Source: Paenibacillus sp. FSL W8-0426
GTDB taxonomy: Bacteria > Bacillota > Bacilli > Paenibacillales > Paenibacillaceae
Direction of reading: 5' to 3'
DNA: 64,000 bases
NCBI RefSeq assembly: GCF_037969725.1
Contig: NZ_CP150203.1
Span: 4,170,001 to 4,234,000 of the forward strand
The stretch's first letter is position 1, and each line of letters opens with the position of its first letter. Positions 39,342 to 48,625 of this stretch are shown here, one piece after another. The notes below the pieces were generated by a model. The model was not told the DNA's origin, ran no database searches, and saw nothing but the letters and a program-made list of their open reading frames with translations. The position numbers and the translations under genes were made by a program.

Positions 39342-40868
39342 TTACATATTACCATTAACCGCCAACGGAACTCCAGAAGCAGCTTGTTTCACCTGTTCTT
39401 CAGGCTCGTCAAACCACCAATGATGTCCCTCCTCGGCGAGCAAGGCATCGGACTCTGCCGGGCCATAGCTTCCTGCGGCATAGGTGTGCAGCGGAAGCAG
39501 GTTCTCTGCAAATGCGTCCAGAATCGGCTGGACCCATGCCCACGACAATTCAACCTCATCCCAATGCGCAAAGAACGTAGGATCCCCATGCAGCGCATCG
39601 CGAATCAGGTTCTCGTAAGCTTCGGCCAGATTTTCCCGATCCGGGGACAAGTCGATATGCACCGGCTTGAATTCGCCTTTGTTTTCCGGATCGCTTGCGT
39701 TCAGCTGGAGCGTCATGCTCTCGCCCGGACTCATTTCAATGACAAGCAGATTCGGTTTGGAACCGTTGTTGCTCTCGGAATGAGTCTGACCGGATGGCTC
39801 CTTGAATTCGATGACGATGCGCGTGGACTTTTCTTTCATGCGTTTGCCTGTGCGGATATAGAATGGAACCCCGCGCCAGAAGAAATCGTCAATCTGCAGC
39901 TTCGCGGCGATAAAGGTATCGTTCATCGTGTTCTCCGCAACGCCCGGCTCATCCTTGTAGCCTTGCACCGGCTTGCCTTGGATGCTGCCCGCCGCATATT
40001 GGCCGCGAATGACGCTTGCGCCAACGTTTTGCTTTTGCAATGGCTCAATCGATTCCATGATGTGCTTTTTCTTCATGCGGACTTTGTCCGAGTCGCTTTT
40101 GTTGTAAGGAAGCTGGATCGCCATCATCATGAGCAATTGCAGCATATGGTTCTGGAACATGTCGCGCACGGCGCCCACGTGATCGTAATAAGATGCCCGT
40201 TCCTCAACGCCAACCGTCTCGTTCGCCGTAATTTGCACATTGGAAATGTACCGATTGTTCCAAAGCGCCTTCATGATCGGATTGTTCTGGTGCAGCGTCT
40301 CCAGGCGCTGTACCATCGGTTTGCCCAAATAGTGGTCAATCCGGTAAATCTCGTCCTCCGTAAACGCCTCGCTCAATTTGCGATTGAGATCCCGCGCCGA
40401 TTGCAGGTCATGGCCGAACGGCTTCTCGATGACAAGGCGTTTCCAGCCTTGCGTATCGCCAAGACCGCTTTCCTGAATATTTTCGGCTATAGGCTCGAAG
40501 AACTCCGGTCCTACCGACAGGTAGAACAGACGATTCGAAGCAGCTCCGCGCTGCGCTTCCCCTTCTTCCACCATGCGAAGCAGCTTTATATAATCTTCCT
40601 TATGGCTGATATTCAATACACTGTAACGAAAAGCCTGCACAAAAGATTTTACTTTTTCCGCATCAGGCGCGCGTCTCGAAAATTCCTGCAAGGATTTTTC
40701 CACTTGAGACTGGAAAAAATCGTCGCTCCATTCGCGGCGTCCAAGCCCGATCAACGAGAAGGAAGCCGGCAGTTTTTGTTCGATGTATAAATTATACAAA
40801 GCAGGATATATTTTTCGCTTGGCCAGATCGCCAGTCGCACCAAACAGTATGATCGTCGTTGGTTCCAT
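39342..40868 (-). CDS. zwf: Glucose-6-phosphate 1-dehydrogenase
   Basis: Protein of 508 residues. NADP-binding motif IILFGATGDLAKRKIYPAL at the start, substrate-binding RLVIEKPFGHDLQSA, and the active-site segment RIDHYLGKPMVQRLETL, where the His of the RIDHYLGK motif is the catalytic region. It carries out the committed step of the oxidative pentose phosphate pathway, giving 6-phosphogluconolactone and NADPH. It is the first gene of the zwf-tal-gnd cluster and is divergent from a LysR regulator gene. No separate lactonase gene is visible. Confidence 0.97.
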   Translation of the reverse strand: MEPTTIILFGATGDLAKRKIYPALYNLYIEQKLPASFSLIGLGRREWSDDFFQSQVEKSLQEFSRRAPDAEKVKSFVQAFRYSVLNISHKEDYIKLLRMVEEGEAQRGAASNRLFYLSVGPEFFEPIAENIQESGLGDTQGWKRLVIEKPFGHDLQSARDLNRKLSEAFTEDEIYRIDHYLGKPMVQRLETLHQNNPIMKALWNNRYISNVQITANETVGVEERASYYDHVGAVRDMFQNHMLQLLMMMAIQLPYNKSDSDKVRMKKKHIMESIEPLQKQNVGASVIRGQYAAGSIQGKPVQGYKDEPGVAENTMNDTFIAAKLQIDDFFWRGVPFYIRTGKRMKEKSTRIVIEFKEPSGQTHSESNNGSKPNLLVIEMSPGESMTLQLNASDPENKGEFKPVHIDLSPDRENLAEAYENLIRDALHGDPTFFAHWDEVELSWAWVQPILDAFAENLLPLHTYAAGSYGPAESDALLAEEGHHWWFDEPEEQVKQAASGVPLAVNGNM

Positions 40869-40980
40869 CTCCCGTAACTCCTTCCGAATAACTCTGGTTT
40901 CTTTGCTGTAGTTCCACTATAATACTTTTCAGAGCCATACAAGTAATTAATATATTTCACAGGAGATATAGATAATATCT

Positions 40981-41868
40981 ATGACTACAAATTACGAGTT
41001 GTATAAAGTTTTCTATTGGGCCGCCAAAACCGGAAGCCTGACCCAGGCCGCCAAGGCGCTTTACATTACGCAACCCAGCGTCAGCCATGCGATCAAACAG
41101 CTCGAGGACAGCTTCGGGCTTACGCTCTTCTATCGCACGTCCAAAGGCGTTGCACTGACCCAGGAAGGCGCCAGTCTGTATTCCTACATCGAGCAGTCGC
41201 AGATCCTGATCTCGATGGCGGAAGAAAAAATGGCCGCGCTCAAAAGCCTGGACAGCGGAGAGCTGCGCATGGGCGGCAGCGATTCGCTGTTCAAGCATTA
41301 CATGCTCCCGTTTCTGGAAGAGTTCCATACCCAATATCCGGGCATTAAGCTCCACCTAAGCCATGGGACGACGCCGGAAGTCATAACGTTCCTGAAAGAA
41401 GGCAAAATCGACCTGGGCGTCGTGCGCATGCCGATCGTCGATCCCCAGCTTGAGGTCAAGGAAAGCCTGCAGCTTAACGATACATTCGTTGCCGGGGAGC
41501 GTTACGCGGCCGAATTGAAAGGCAAAATCATTACGTTGGAGCAGCTGCTGGAGCATCAGCTGATCCTTTTTTCACGGAACAGCCGGGTACGGATGGCGAT
41601 TACGGAGTTGTTCAACAGTTACGGTTACACGCCAAGGCCCGAAATCGAAGTCGGCAGCGTTGATTTGCTGATCGAGTTTGCTCGGCGGGGATTGGGTATT
41701 TCTTATGTGACGCGCGAATTCATTACCAAGGAACTTGAAGAAGGTTCCCTGTTCGAAGTGCAGCTGGACGTTACTCTACCGCCGTCCCAGGTGGGCATCA
41801 TGACCAAACGCAACATGCCTATTTCCTTGGCAGCAGGCCGGTTTATGGAACTGATTTTCAAAAATTAA
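40981..41868 (+). CDS. LysR-family transcriptional regulator
   Basis: Protein of 295 residues. N-terminal winged helix-turn-helix: YELYKVFYWAAKTGSLTQAA with recognition region KALYITQPSVSHAIKQLEDS, followed by LFYRTSKGVALTQEGASLY. The C-terminal substrate-binding domain (~90-295) is complete, with GTTPEVITFLKEGKIDLGVV and an RRGLGISYVTREFI end. It is divergent from zwf, 112 bases away, and may control that operon; no effector is apparent. AGGAG lies somewhat far (14 bases) from the ATG. Confidence 0.9.
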   Translation: MTTNYELYKVFYWAAKTGSLTQAAKALYITQPSVSHAIKQLEDSFGLTLFYRTSKGVALTQEGASLYSYIEQSQILISMAEEKMAALKSLDSGELRMGGSDSLFKHYMLPFLEEFHTQYPGIKLHLSHGTTPEVITFLKEGKIDLGVVRMPIVDPQLEVKESLQLNDTFVAGERYAAELKGKIITLEQLLEHQLILFSRNSRVRMAITELFNSYGYTPRPEIEVGSVDLLIEFARRGLGISYVTREFITKELEEGSLFEVQLDVTLPPSQVGIMTKRNMPISLAAGRFMELIFKN

Positions 41869-41869
41869 G

Positions 41870-41915
41870 AAAGAGCCTTTTCGTCCGCGGAGGATGAAAA
41901 GGCTCTTTCGTTTTT
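41870..41915 (+). terminator. Rho-independent terminator of the LysR gene
   Basis: AAAGAGCCTTTTC and GAAAAGGCTCTTT form a 13-base stem followed by CGTTTTT immediately after the stop codon. Confidence 0.9.
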
Positions 41916-41956
41916 CGAGGCAAACTAACTTTGAGACAAACTCATGAAAACAAATT

Positions 41957-42544
41957 TTATTCCCAGCCCTCCCTCTTGGGAGGGTTGGAACCTTTGGTCC
42001 CCAGATCGGACACAGCGTCCATACAACCGATGGGCGGACCCACAATAGCATCGCTTCTGATGGATGCGATCGCCTTGGCGTAAGCCTCTTCATCCAGGCA
42101 GTACGCGCGCTGGGCCACTTCCGGAGGCGTCGCAGCCAGAAAGTCCGCGCCAAGCACGATATCCGGCGTAGGCACGTCAAAGATCGTCAGCACGTGCACG
42201 TCATCCGTTTCTGCCACGAACCAGTGAAACCAGCCTTTCGGAAAGATCGACACCTGCCCTGGCTTCAGCCGGTAATTCAAACGTTTGCGCGTAAACGGGT
42301 CAAACACGGACGTGGTCACTTCGCCTGAAATGACAACGACCATTTCCGTTGAATTGATGTGGTAGTGTGGCTGCACAATGATCCCTTTGGTCATATGAAT
42401 ATTGAAAAATCCATTTTTGATTGCAGGCAATTGCTCACCGAACAGCTGGGTTACAACGTTGCGCGGATCACGCTGATAATTAATCACGGCTGTGGAATCG
42501 GCCGCCAGCTGCACATTCGGGTCTTGCAAAATCGGATCGATCAT
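41957..42544 (-). CDS. Cupin-domain protein (oxalate-decarboxylase-like single cupin)
   Basis: Protein of 195 residues starting MIDPILQDPNVQL after AAAGGAGG; a longer reading would translate the binding site. The cupin block covers about 45-140: IVQPHYHINSTEMVVVISGEV (motif 1 with metal-binding His, His and Glu) and PGQVSIFPKGWFHWFVAETDD (motif 2 with His). It then ends with a polar tail, FLAATPPEVAQRAYCLDEEA, typical of spore/oxalate-type cupins. Enzymatic role not determined. It lies between the LysR terminator and the ankyrin gene and appears monocistronic. Confidence 0.8.
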   Translation of the reverse strand: MIDPILQDPNVQLAADSTAVINYQRDPRNVVTQLFGEQLPAIKNGFFNIHMTKGIIVQPHYHINSTEMVVVISGEVTTSVFDPFTRKRLNYRLKPGQVSIFPKGWFHWFVAETDDVHVLTIFDVPTPDIVLGADFLAATPPEVAQRAYCLDEEAYAKAIASIRSDAIVGPPIGCMDAVSDLGTKGSNPPKREGWE

Positions 42545-42703
42545 GCCACGCTTACCTCCTTTATTGGGCAAATTGCTCATTGTTGTACTGTATGCGTCCT
42601 AGAGCAGAGTCATGCCGGAAGCCCTAGAATCTGCCCCGCAAATGAAGGAAAGCCTGCTGACGCATTACGCGCCGGACAGGCTTGTTGTCATGATTGTAAT
42701 GGC

Positions 42704-43777
42704 TCACATTTCGTCGATAAAACGGGCAAACTCCCGGCCCGGATCGGCCAGGAAATCGTTCAATGCCGCGATGTCGCCCTGCTCCTGATGTTCAAGATCG
42801 ACGTATCCGATCCGCTTCATGCCCGGATTCCAGACGATGGCGATGTGCGAATACTGGTCGACTTGGGAAGATAGGCGCAGCAGCTTTTTTCGGCCTAATT
42901 TCATTTCCACCGCATCGACCAGATGGAAAAATTCAATATAACCGACGCCCGAATCGTTGGTTGGCAAATCCACCCGGCCCGGATTGTCCATCATAAAATC
43001 AATCAGCGGCTGTGGCAGCTTGTACGCTTTCAGAGCATGCAGCTTGTTGCTCACGCTGTGAAATTCCTCGGGCTCATGCGCCTTGAGATATTCCGCCATT
43101 TCCCCGTTGTTCTGCGATACGGCGATGGTATAGGCTCGTTCCCCGTCCTTCTCCTGAATCGTCACGTCCGCCCCCTGTTCGACCAAAAACCGAACCATGT
43201 TCAAATTGTTGTTGCGGGCAGCGACGGTTAACGGGGTCGCCTTGTATGGATACACCATGTCCGGCTCGTTGTAATTGATGTCGACGCCGTGATCCAGCAA
43301 ATAACGGACTGTTTTCATGTCGTGATCCGACACCGCTGTGCGCAGCGTTTTGCCCGCATGTTTCCGAATGTCCAGCCCCAGTTCGTTGAACAGGGGAATG
43401 TTGTTCTTGTTGCCGTAATACGCCTCGTCGTACGCGGTGGATTTCACCTTGCTGCGGCCGTCGAGCCTTGCTCCCTTTTCATGCAAATACCGAATCACGT
43501 CTTCCCCGCAATAACGGGCCGCCTGAAGCATCGCTGGTCGGTCTTTCGCATTCAGTTCCGCCCCGTGTTCGACCAGCAGCTTCACCATATCCGGTTTGTT
43601 CAATGTCAATGCGATGTCCAGCGGAGTCATGGATATGTATTTGCTCAGCACAAGCGGCTCTTCGAGCGCCAAGCCTTCATCTATCGCCTGTTCCACCACA
43701 GGCAGGTTGTTCTCCCAGATCGCCTCCGCAATCGCGGGCAATGTTTCGAATTTCCCCATATGGCCGATTTTGAACAT
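42704..43777 (-). CDS. Ankyrin-repeat protein
   Basis: Protein of 357 residues starting at the ATG after GGAGGGATCATTA. Residues ~35-230 contain about six ankyrin repeats, for example SMTPLDIALTLNKPDMVKLL, VEHGAELNAKDRPAMLQAAR, LDHGVDINYNEP and EQGADVTIQEKDGERAYTIA. The C-terminal ~110 residues (GVGYIEFFHLVDAVEMKLG, IVWNPGMKRIGYVDLEHQ) form a separate domain resembling SUKH-like folds in style, though I cannot name it. Ankyrin proteins like this act as protein-binding modules and are common immunity partners. It precedes the repeat-rich block further right only at a distance. Confidence 0.82.
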   Translation of the reverse strand: MFKIGHMGKFETLPAIAEAIWENNLPVVEQAIDEGLALEEPLVLSKYISMTPLDIALTLNKPDMVKLLVEHGAELNAKDRPAMLQAARYCGEDVIRYLHEKGARLDGRSKVKSTAYDEAYYGNKNNIPLFNELGLDIRKHAGKTLRTAVSDHDMKTVRYLLDHGVDINYNEPDMVYPYKATPLTVAARNNNLNMVRFLVEQGADVTIQEKDGERAYTIAVSQNNGEMAEYLKAHEPEEFHSVSNKLHALKAYKLPQPLIDFMMDNPGRVDLPTNDSGVGYIEFFHLVDAVEMKLGRKKLLRLSSQVDQYSHIAIVWNPGMKRIGYVDLEHQEQGDIAALNDFLADPGREFARFIDEM

Positions 43778-44123
43778 TAATGATCCCTCCTTGCGCATCT
43801 TGATCCTATTCTGCAGTTCTAGCAACCCTCAAATATTTATCATACAAAAGGCGGCCGCCTCTTTCATCGTCTGATTGTCCCAAAACACGGGAACGTCCTG
43901 CTTGGCTTTGCCAAAAAAGATGCGCACAAGCGCATCATCGGGCGGGCTTCTTCTACTTCACCCATATTTTTTTGTCGATCTTGCCCCAAGCGCCCAAGAA
44001 TGGGGCTGAAAACCGATCCTATGGCGGAATTTGAGAACTTCATTCATCTTATGATAAGATTAGGGCTATCCGTTTTTCAGCAGAGTGCCGGTCGGTCTGC
44101 AGACCGGATTCGGAAAGGACCTT
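43778..44123. other. 346-base intergenic region with an orphan minus-strand terminator and a rightward promoter
   Basis: GATGCGC/GCGCATC (43919-43936) followed on the minus strand by TTTTTT is a clear rho-independent terminator for leftward transcription, but no leftward gene ends just to its right. On the plus strand TTGAGA (44031-44036), an 18-base spacer and TAAGAT (44055-44060) make a likely promoter for the serine hydrolase gene; the near-palindrome ATCTTATGATAAGAT (44046-44060) overlaps its -10 and could be an operator. A GGGCTTGGC-type small hairpin (cttGGCtttGCCaag) is also present. Confidence 0.5.
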
Positions 44124-45146
44124 ATGAAATCTACCGGAATATTTGACATACAGTCCAACTTGCACGAAATGATTCCCCCGTTGGATCTGCGCAGCTGCCT
44201 GGTAAGCGTGCGGGGTGAAACGATCTATGAGCACTACCGGAACCCGGAGATCCCCGGGCAAATTGCCAAGATCAATTCATGCACCAAAAGCATACTGTCT
44301 TCTCTCATTTGCATTGCGATGGATCACGGATGGTTATCCGGGCCGCAAACGGAAATTTCCGCCTTTTTCCCGACATTGCTGGATGATCCCGATCCTCGCA
44401 AAGCACGCATAACGCTTGAGCACCTGTTAACCATGACTGCCGGGTTCGATTGGGACGAATTCGGCGGGCAAAATTCCTTTCCGCGCATGACCCGTACGGA
44501 GCGCTGGGTCGACTTTGCCTTGGAGCAGCGACTGAGTCACGCTCCAGGTACCTATATGGAATACAATTCGGGCGTGTCGCAGATGTTATCCGCCATATTG
44601 ATGCAGGCAACGAATATGCCTGTTGCACGATTCGCGGAACGTTTCCTGTTTGGTCCCTTGGACATTGAAACGGTTGAGTGGGAATCTGATCCTCAAGGCG
44701 TACATACGGGAGGTTTTGGCCTGAAAATGCGGCCAGGCGATCTGCTCAAATTCGGGCAGCTGTTCCTGCAGCAGGGCATGTGGAATGGCGAGCAAATCAT
44801 CTCCACCGAGTTGGTGCATCGCTCCACCCAGCCGTTCATCGACGTTACGCCTCCGAACCGCGGCCGTTATGGCTGGCATTGGTGGGTGGATGCCCATCCC
44901 GGAGAAGCAAAGGCGGCTGCCGAACAGCTATCCGGCACGAAGCACTCAACGGGCGCAGAAGCTGCCGATGCCGCTTCACTCGATTACTACTATGCGCGCG
45001 GCTTCGGCGGTCAGTACGTTTACGTCGTGCCTGCGCTGGAGCTTGTGACCGTGCTGACCAACGATAAGCGCAAACGGGACAAGCCGCCGTTGGACGTATT
45101 TCCGCGCCTGATTGCGCCCATGCTTTACGGAGCATCCAACATATAA
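44124..45146 (+). CDS. Serine hydrolase, beta-lactamase class C fold (cytoplasmic)
   Basis: Protein of 340 residues; ATG follows GAAAGGACCTT, and an upstream in-frame ATG lacks a binding site. SxxK motif is SCTKSIL, with YNSGVSQ as the Y-x-N motif, and the GFGGQYVYVVP region in place of the KTG motif, as seen in the 6-aminohexanoate-dimer-hydrolase/EstB group. No signal peptide, so cytoplasmic. Substrate is unknown; amide or ester hydrolysis is likely. It has its own promoter and faces the convergent second hydrolase gene. Confidence 0.85.
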   Translation: MKSTGIFDIQSNLHEMIPPLDLRSCLVSVRGETIYEHYRNPEIPGQIAKINSCTKSILSSLICIAMDHGWLSGPQTEISAFFPTLLDDPDPRKARITLEHLLTMTAGFDWDEFGGQNSFPRMTRTERWVDFALEQRLSHAPGTYMEYNSGVSQMLSAILMQATNMPVARFAERFLFGPLDIETVEWESDPQGVHTGGFGLKMRPGDLLKFGQLFLQQGMWNGEQIISTELVHRSTQPFIDVTPPNRGRYGWHWWVDAHPGEAKAAAEQLSGTKHSTGAEAADAASLDYYYARGFGGQYVYVVPALELVTVLTNDKRKRDKPPLDVFPRLIAPMLYGASNI

Positions 45147-45178
45147 CGGACCGCGCACTCTCCAAAAGGGGGAGCAAC

Positions 45179-45227
45179 AAAGAGCGAATTCATTTCCGGA
45201 CAGCCGTCCGATTTGAATTCGCTCTTT
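45179..45227. terminator. Bidirectional terminator between convergent hydrolase genes
   Basis: AAAGAGCGAATTCA and TGAATTCGCTCTTT form a 14-base stem with an internal GGAC/GTCC stem; T/A runs on both sides. Confidence 0.82.
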
Positions 45228-45238
45228 GGGTTGACCGT

Positions 45239-46276
45239 TCATTCTTTATCCCATTCCTCTTCAATCGCGCGGCTGATCCGATACGGTCCCGATTCCCGAT
45301 TGGAGCAAATGACCAGCTGTGCATTCTGCTGCGGGTATACGGCAGACATAAAGGATACGCCCGGATCAAAACCCATCACGTGCATTTTGAATGGTTCTTT
45401 ACCATCCAGATCAATCCATACGCCTCTTCCATAATACTCGTTGTCTTCCTGGCGGCTATAGGGCTTGAGCAGTTGACTCGTTCCTTCTCCGCTCAACAAT
45501 TCGTGGTTCAACAACGCACTCCAAAAGCGAAGCATATCCGGCCCCGTGGTATAAGCCCCCCCATCCGCTCCGCCTTTGACGGGAATCGAAAAAACATTGG
45601 ATGTCCACGTCCCGTCTTCATGATCCACATACCCCGTTGCAGTGTTGCGAGGAAGCCGGTCTGCTTCAAAATAACCGCTATCCTCCATTTGGCAGCGGCG
45701 GAAAACATGCTCTTCGACATATTCAGCAAACGAAGTTCCCGATTGTTGTTCGATAATGAGCCCAAGCACGATATAACCTGCATTGTTGTAATGGAATCGT
45801 TCGCCCGGCGCAAACTTCATCGACAGGTTTTGAAACATCGGAAGGAAATCACTGGGTTCACGCATCGCATAGACCGGTCGTTCCTTCCACAAGGACGCAA
45901 AATCGTGCATTTCCTCCTCGTCGAAATAATCCGGGATGCCCGCGGTATGCGTCAGCAGTTGATGCACGGTGATCGATTCATCCCAAAGCGGAAAGTCGAT
46001 ATCCAGCACCTCGGACAGCCTGGACTCGTAAGTCAGTTTCCCCTGCTCGACGAGTTGGCCAATCGCTACGGCGGTAAAGATTTTGCAGCCGGACGCAATC
46101 CCGAATCGGGTATCCGGCATAATGGGCAGCTCATCGCTTCGCTGGGCATGCCCTCGTGTCAGGTTGAGCAGCGTTTCCCCGTTTTTCCGGAAAAGCACTA
46201 TACCTGAAAAATCAAGCTGTTCCATAATCGCCGACACCTTGTTTACCAGTTGGCTTCCTTGCACCACCCGTACCAC
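45239..46276 (-). CDS. Serine hydrolase, beta-lactamase class C fold (D-alanyl-D-alanine carboxypeptidase-like)
   Basis: Protein of 345 residues. SxxK motif is SGCK (GIASGCKIFTAVAIGQL), YNN motif HYNNAGYIVLGLII, and HVMGFDPGVS stands where the HTG/KTG motif is expected. There is no signal peptide. The start is a GTG immediately after the upstream stop codon (TAG-GTG) with GGGAG overlapping the end of the previous gene, so it is translationally coupled to the DUF1361 gene. Different from the neighbouring convergent hydrolase, and therefore not a recent duplicate. Confidence 0.83.
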   Translation of the reverse strand: MVRVVQGSQLVNKVSAIMEQLDFSGIVLFRKNGETLLNLTRGHAQRSDELPIMPDTRFGIASGCKIFTAVAIGQLVEQGKLTYESRLSEVLDIDFPLWDESITVHQLLTHTAGIPDYFDEEEMHDFASLWKERPVYAMREPSDFLPMFQNLSMKFAPGERFHYNNAGYIVLGLIIEQQSGTSFAEYVEEHVFRRCQMEDSGYFEADRLPRNTATGYVDHEDGTWTSNVFSIPVKGGADGGAYTTGPDMLRFWSALLNHELLSGEGTSQLLKPYSRQEDNEYYGRGVWIDLDGKEPFKMHVMGFDPGVSFMSAVYPQQNAQLVICSNRESGPYRISRAIEEEWDKE

Positions 46277-46975
46277 CTACTCCCTCAAAACATGATTTTC
46301 CCTTCGTCGACCCTGATGAATCAACGCATAAATAGCCACGTATACGCTCAATAGAAATACTCCGAAAAACATGCAAAAGGCCAGCGAAGTTCGGCTAAGA
46401 CTCTCATGCATGAGTTCGATCAGCATATCCCGGTTGGTTAACACGTCCCAACTGTTCAGGCGATAGACGCGGCCCAGCAAAATGCCGTAACTTCCAAGCG
46501 CGCAGCCGACAAGCACGAAAATCCAGGACACGATGCGCCCAAACTTTCTCCAGATCAGTTCATGAATCTGGTACATCGACAGGAAACCAAGCAGCAGCCC
46601 TGTCCACACAAACATCATGACGACAATCAAATCATACCAGTATCTGAAATGGATTTCGTCTCCCGCAACATATTTGCCGCTACGTACGGTGAGGTGCAAC
46701 AGGTCGGTGACGATGTAGGCCGCATTAGGGAAAAACAACAGCCATACCAGCCCGCTTGCAGCAGCCAGCCACCCAGCCGCTTTCCATTTCAAATGGGCAA
46801 GGGCATAGGATACCGAAGAAAAAACGAACGGCAGCCATGCCAGGAACAGATTCCAGATCAAAAAGCGGAAATAGCGCTGATCCAGCCAATCCGCAGCGGC
46901 ATAGTATAATCCGACCGTGACCGCAGTTAATACACACATGATGAAAAACAAGTTTATGTAGTTCAGCTTCTTCAA
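46277..46975 (-). CDS. DUF1361 membrane protein
   Basis: Protein of 232 residues with about six membrane segments. FFPNAAYIVTDLLHLTVR and WYDLIVVMMFVWTGLLLGFLSMYQIHELI match the conserved DUF1361 core. It starts with TTG after TGAGGTTTGATCG. Function unknown; members are integral membrane proteins, often in operons with hydrolases or transporters. It ends at a TAG immediately followed by the GTG of the serine hydrolase gene, so the two are one operon. Confidence 0.82.
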   Translation of the reverse strand: MKKLNYINLFFIMCVLTAVTVGLYYAAADWLDQRYFRFLIWNLFLAWLPFVFSSVSYALAHLKWKAAGWLAAASGLVWLLFFPNAAYIVTDLLHLTVRSGKYVAGDEIHFRYWYDLIVVMMFVWTGLLLGFLSMYQIHELIWRKFGRIVSWIFVLVGCALGSYGILLGRVYRLNSWDVLTNRDMLIELMHESLSRTSLAFCMFFGVFLLSVYVAIYALIHQGRRRENHVLRE

Positions 46976-47168
46976 CGATCAAACCTCATTTCATGCGAGC
47001 CTGCGGCTCCGATATTGGGCGGTCTTTCATTTCTATCGAAATTCCAAAATTCTACTTGATATACCTGATCATACCATTCCGAAACTCAACAATCAAAGGC
47101 CGTAAGGACTGGCAGACAAAGACAATATTCGTAACCTTTTTGTGCCTGATTAGTTTGCCGGCGACGGG

Positions 47169-47535
47169 TTGAGTCATTTCAATTCCGATTTAACCTATAC
47201 CGCTTTGGTAAAAGAAATCAATGTGCCGAGTGTCCGAAAACTTCTGCAGCAGGCCAACCACCTTGAAGGTTCGTTATACGTAGGTTATCTGTTCAGCGGC
47301 AGCGATAACTCGCCCGGCCTACGACTGGACTGCCGACGATGAAGAGCGCTGCATCAATTCTGTGGTCAAGGAGGCTTATGAAAAAGCCGTACAAAACCGG
47401 GAACCCGGGTCCCAAAGCGTACTTCTGGATGCCATCGAACAGATTCTCCCGCTCCTGGACGAGAACAACGGTCAGCTCACTCCTGAAATTCGGAATATCA
47501 TCGAATCACTATATGAACGTTTTACGGAAGAATAA
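47169..47535 (+). pseudogene. Frameshifted gene remnant, family not recognised
   Basis: Two open segments in different frames read as one protein if one base is removed near 47318-47321. The first gives GLSHFNSDLTYTALVKEINV ... SLYVGYLFSGSDNSPG; the second gives YDWTADDEERCINSVVKEAY ... LYERFTEE and a stop codon. Both parts have sensible amino-acid composition and join at NSP(G)/YDW. No start codon with a ribosome binding site is visible, so the 5' end may also be damaged. I do not recognise the family. A sequencing error of one C in GGCC is the other explanation. Confidence 0.5.
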
Positions 47536-47551
47536 AGTTGTATGCGCAGCG

Positions 47552-47592
47552 AAAAAAGCGGCAGCCCCTTCTCTTCGGGTGCTGCCGCTTTG
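47552..47592. terminator. Bidirectional terminator
   Basis: AAAGCGGCAGC and GCTGCCGCTTT form a strong stem between the gene remnant and the convergent sigma factor gene; A-run on the left. Confidence 0.82.
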
Positions 47593-47617
47593 TGTGTCAA
47601 TATGTCGGATAGGGTCT

Positions 47618-48583
47618 TCATTCTTGGAGATCAATGTTCTCCTGTGTTATTTTGATCGATCTCAATTTGTCCGGGTTTACGATCAGATAACATCCCTCAA
47701 GCCGCTCTCCCGATGCATCGGCCTGCAAACAGAGCACGCCTCTCAGCTTACCCTCCACAAACAAAGCCGCCTGGGGTTCTCCGTTGATCCGAACGACCAT
47801 CCACTGCATTTGCCGCAGTCCATTCAGAACCCGCCGCGAGGTCAGCAGGGCCACAACGCCTTTTCGCACGTTCATCGTTCTCATGACCGTATGCACCTTG
47901 CCTCCGCCATCGGAGGTGAATACAGGCTGCTCGGCCAGCAATTCCATCATGGCCCCTACGTCATAGTTCATGAATGCAGCCGTGAACCGGGAAAGCAATT
48001 TCTGTTTGGCGGCAAGCTCGGCTTCGCCATATTCCTTGGAAGGAACGCTGCTCGGCAAATTGCGTTTCGCGCGGCTGAAAATTTGGCGGCAGTTGCTTTC
48101 GCTTTTTCCAAGCCACTCGGCAATATCACGATATTCGTGCCCAAACGCCTCGCGCAGCACAAAGACGGCACGCTCCACAGGCGACAGACGCTCCAGCATG
48201 ACCAAATAGGCATAGGAGATCATTTCCTTTTGCGCCATCGTTTCCTCGGGCATCAGGCCGGGGTCGGTCATCGGTTCGGGCAGCCATTCGCCCACATAGC
48301 TTTCCCGCTGATTACGGGCAGAAGCGAGCAGGTTCAAGCTGCGATTTACAATGAGCTTTGCGATATAGGATTTGGGATTGTGAATGGGTTCATCCACTTC
48401 TCTCTGCTGTTGCTCCTGTGCCTGCAATGCAGCGAAACAGTCCTGGACGACATCCTCCGCTTCGACGACGCTGCCGAGCATCCGGTAAGCAATCGAAAAG
48501 GCATACGCCTTGTATTGCCTGTATAATTTGCCAACGTCCAGAGAAGCACCCTCCGTTGCATTGGCAGATGTGTCGATATTCAT
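47618..48583 (-). CDS. sigJ: RNA polymerase sigma factor, ECF41 type, with C-terminal SnoaL-like domain
   Basis: Protein of 321 residues. Sigma region 2 (~18-85) and region 4 (~125-175, ERLSPVERAVFVLREAFGHE) are followed by a SnoaL/NTF2-like extension. The three hallmarks of ECF41 are all present: WLPEP at residues 100-104, DGGGK at 225-229 and NPDKL at 303-307. In this group the extension controls activity and there is no separate anti-sigma factor. The AhpD-like gene directly upstream in the same operon is the usual ECF41 partner and probable target. Start ATG context is ordinary. Confidence 0.93.
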   Translation of the reverse strand: MNIDTSANATEGASLDVGKLYRQYKAYAFSIAYRMLGSVVEAEDVVQDCFAALQAQEQQQREVDEPIHNPKSYIAKLIVNRSLNLLASARNQRESYVGEWLPEPMTDPGLMPEETMAQKEMISYAYLVMLERLSPVERAVFVLREAFGHEYRDIAEWLGKSESNCRQIFSRAKRNLPSSVPSKEYGEAELAAKQKLLSRFTAAFMNYDVGAMMELLAEQPVFTSDGGGKVHTVMRTMNVRKGVVALLTSRRVLNGLRQMQWMVVRINGEPQAALFVEGKLRGVLCLQADASGERLEGCYLIVNPDKLRSIKITQENIDLQE

Positions 48584-48625
48584 GGTCTGTGGCCTCCTCT
48601 GGACCGTTGAGTTATGGGCAAGATC

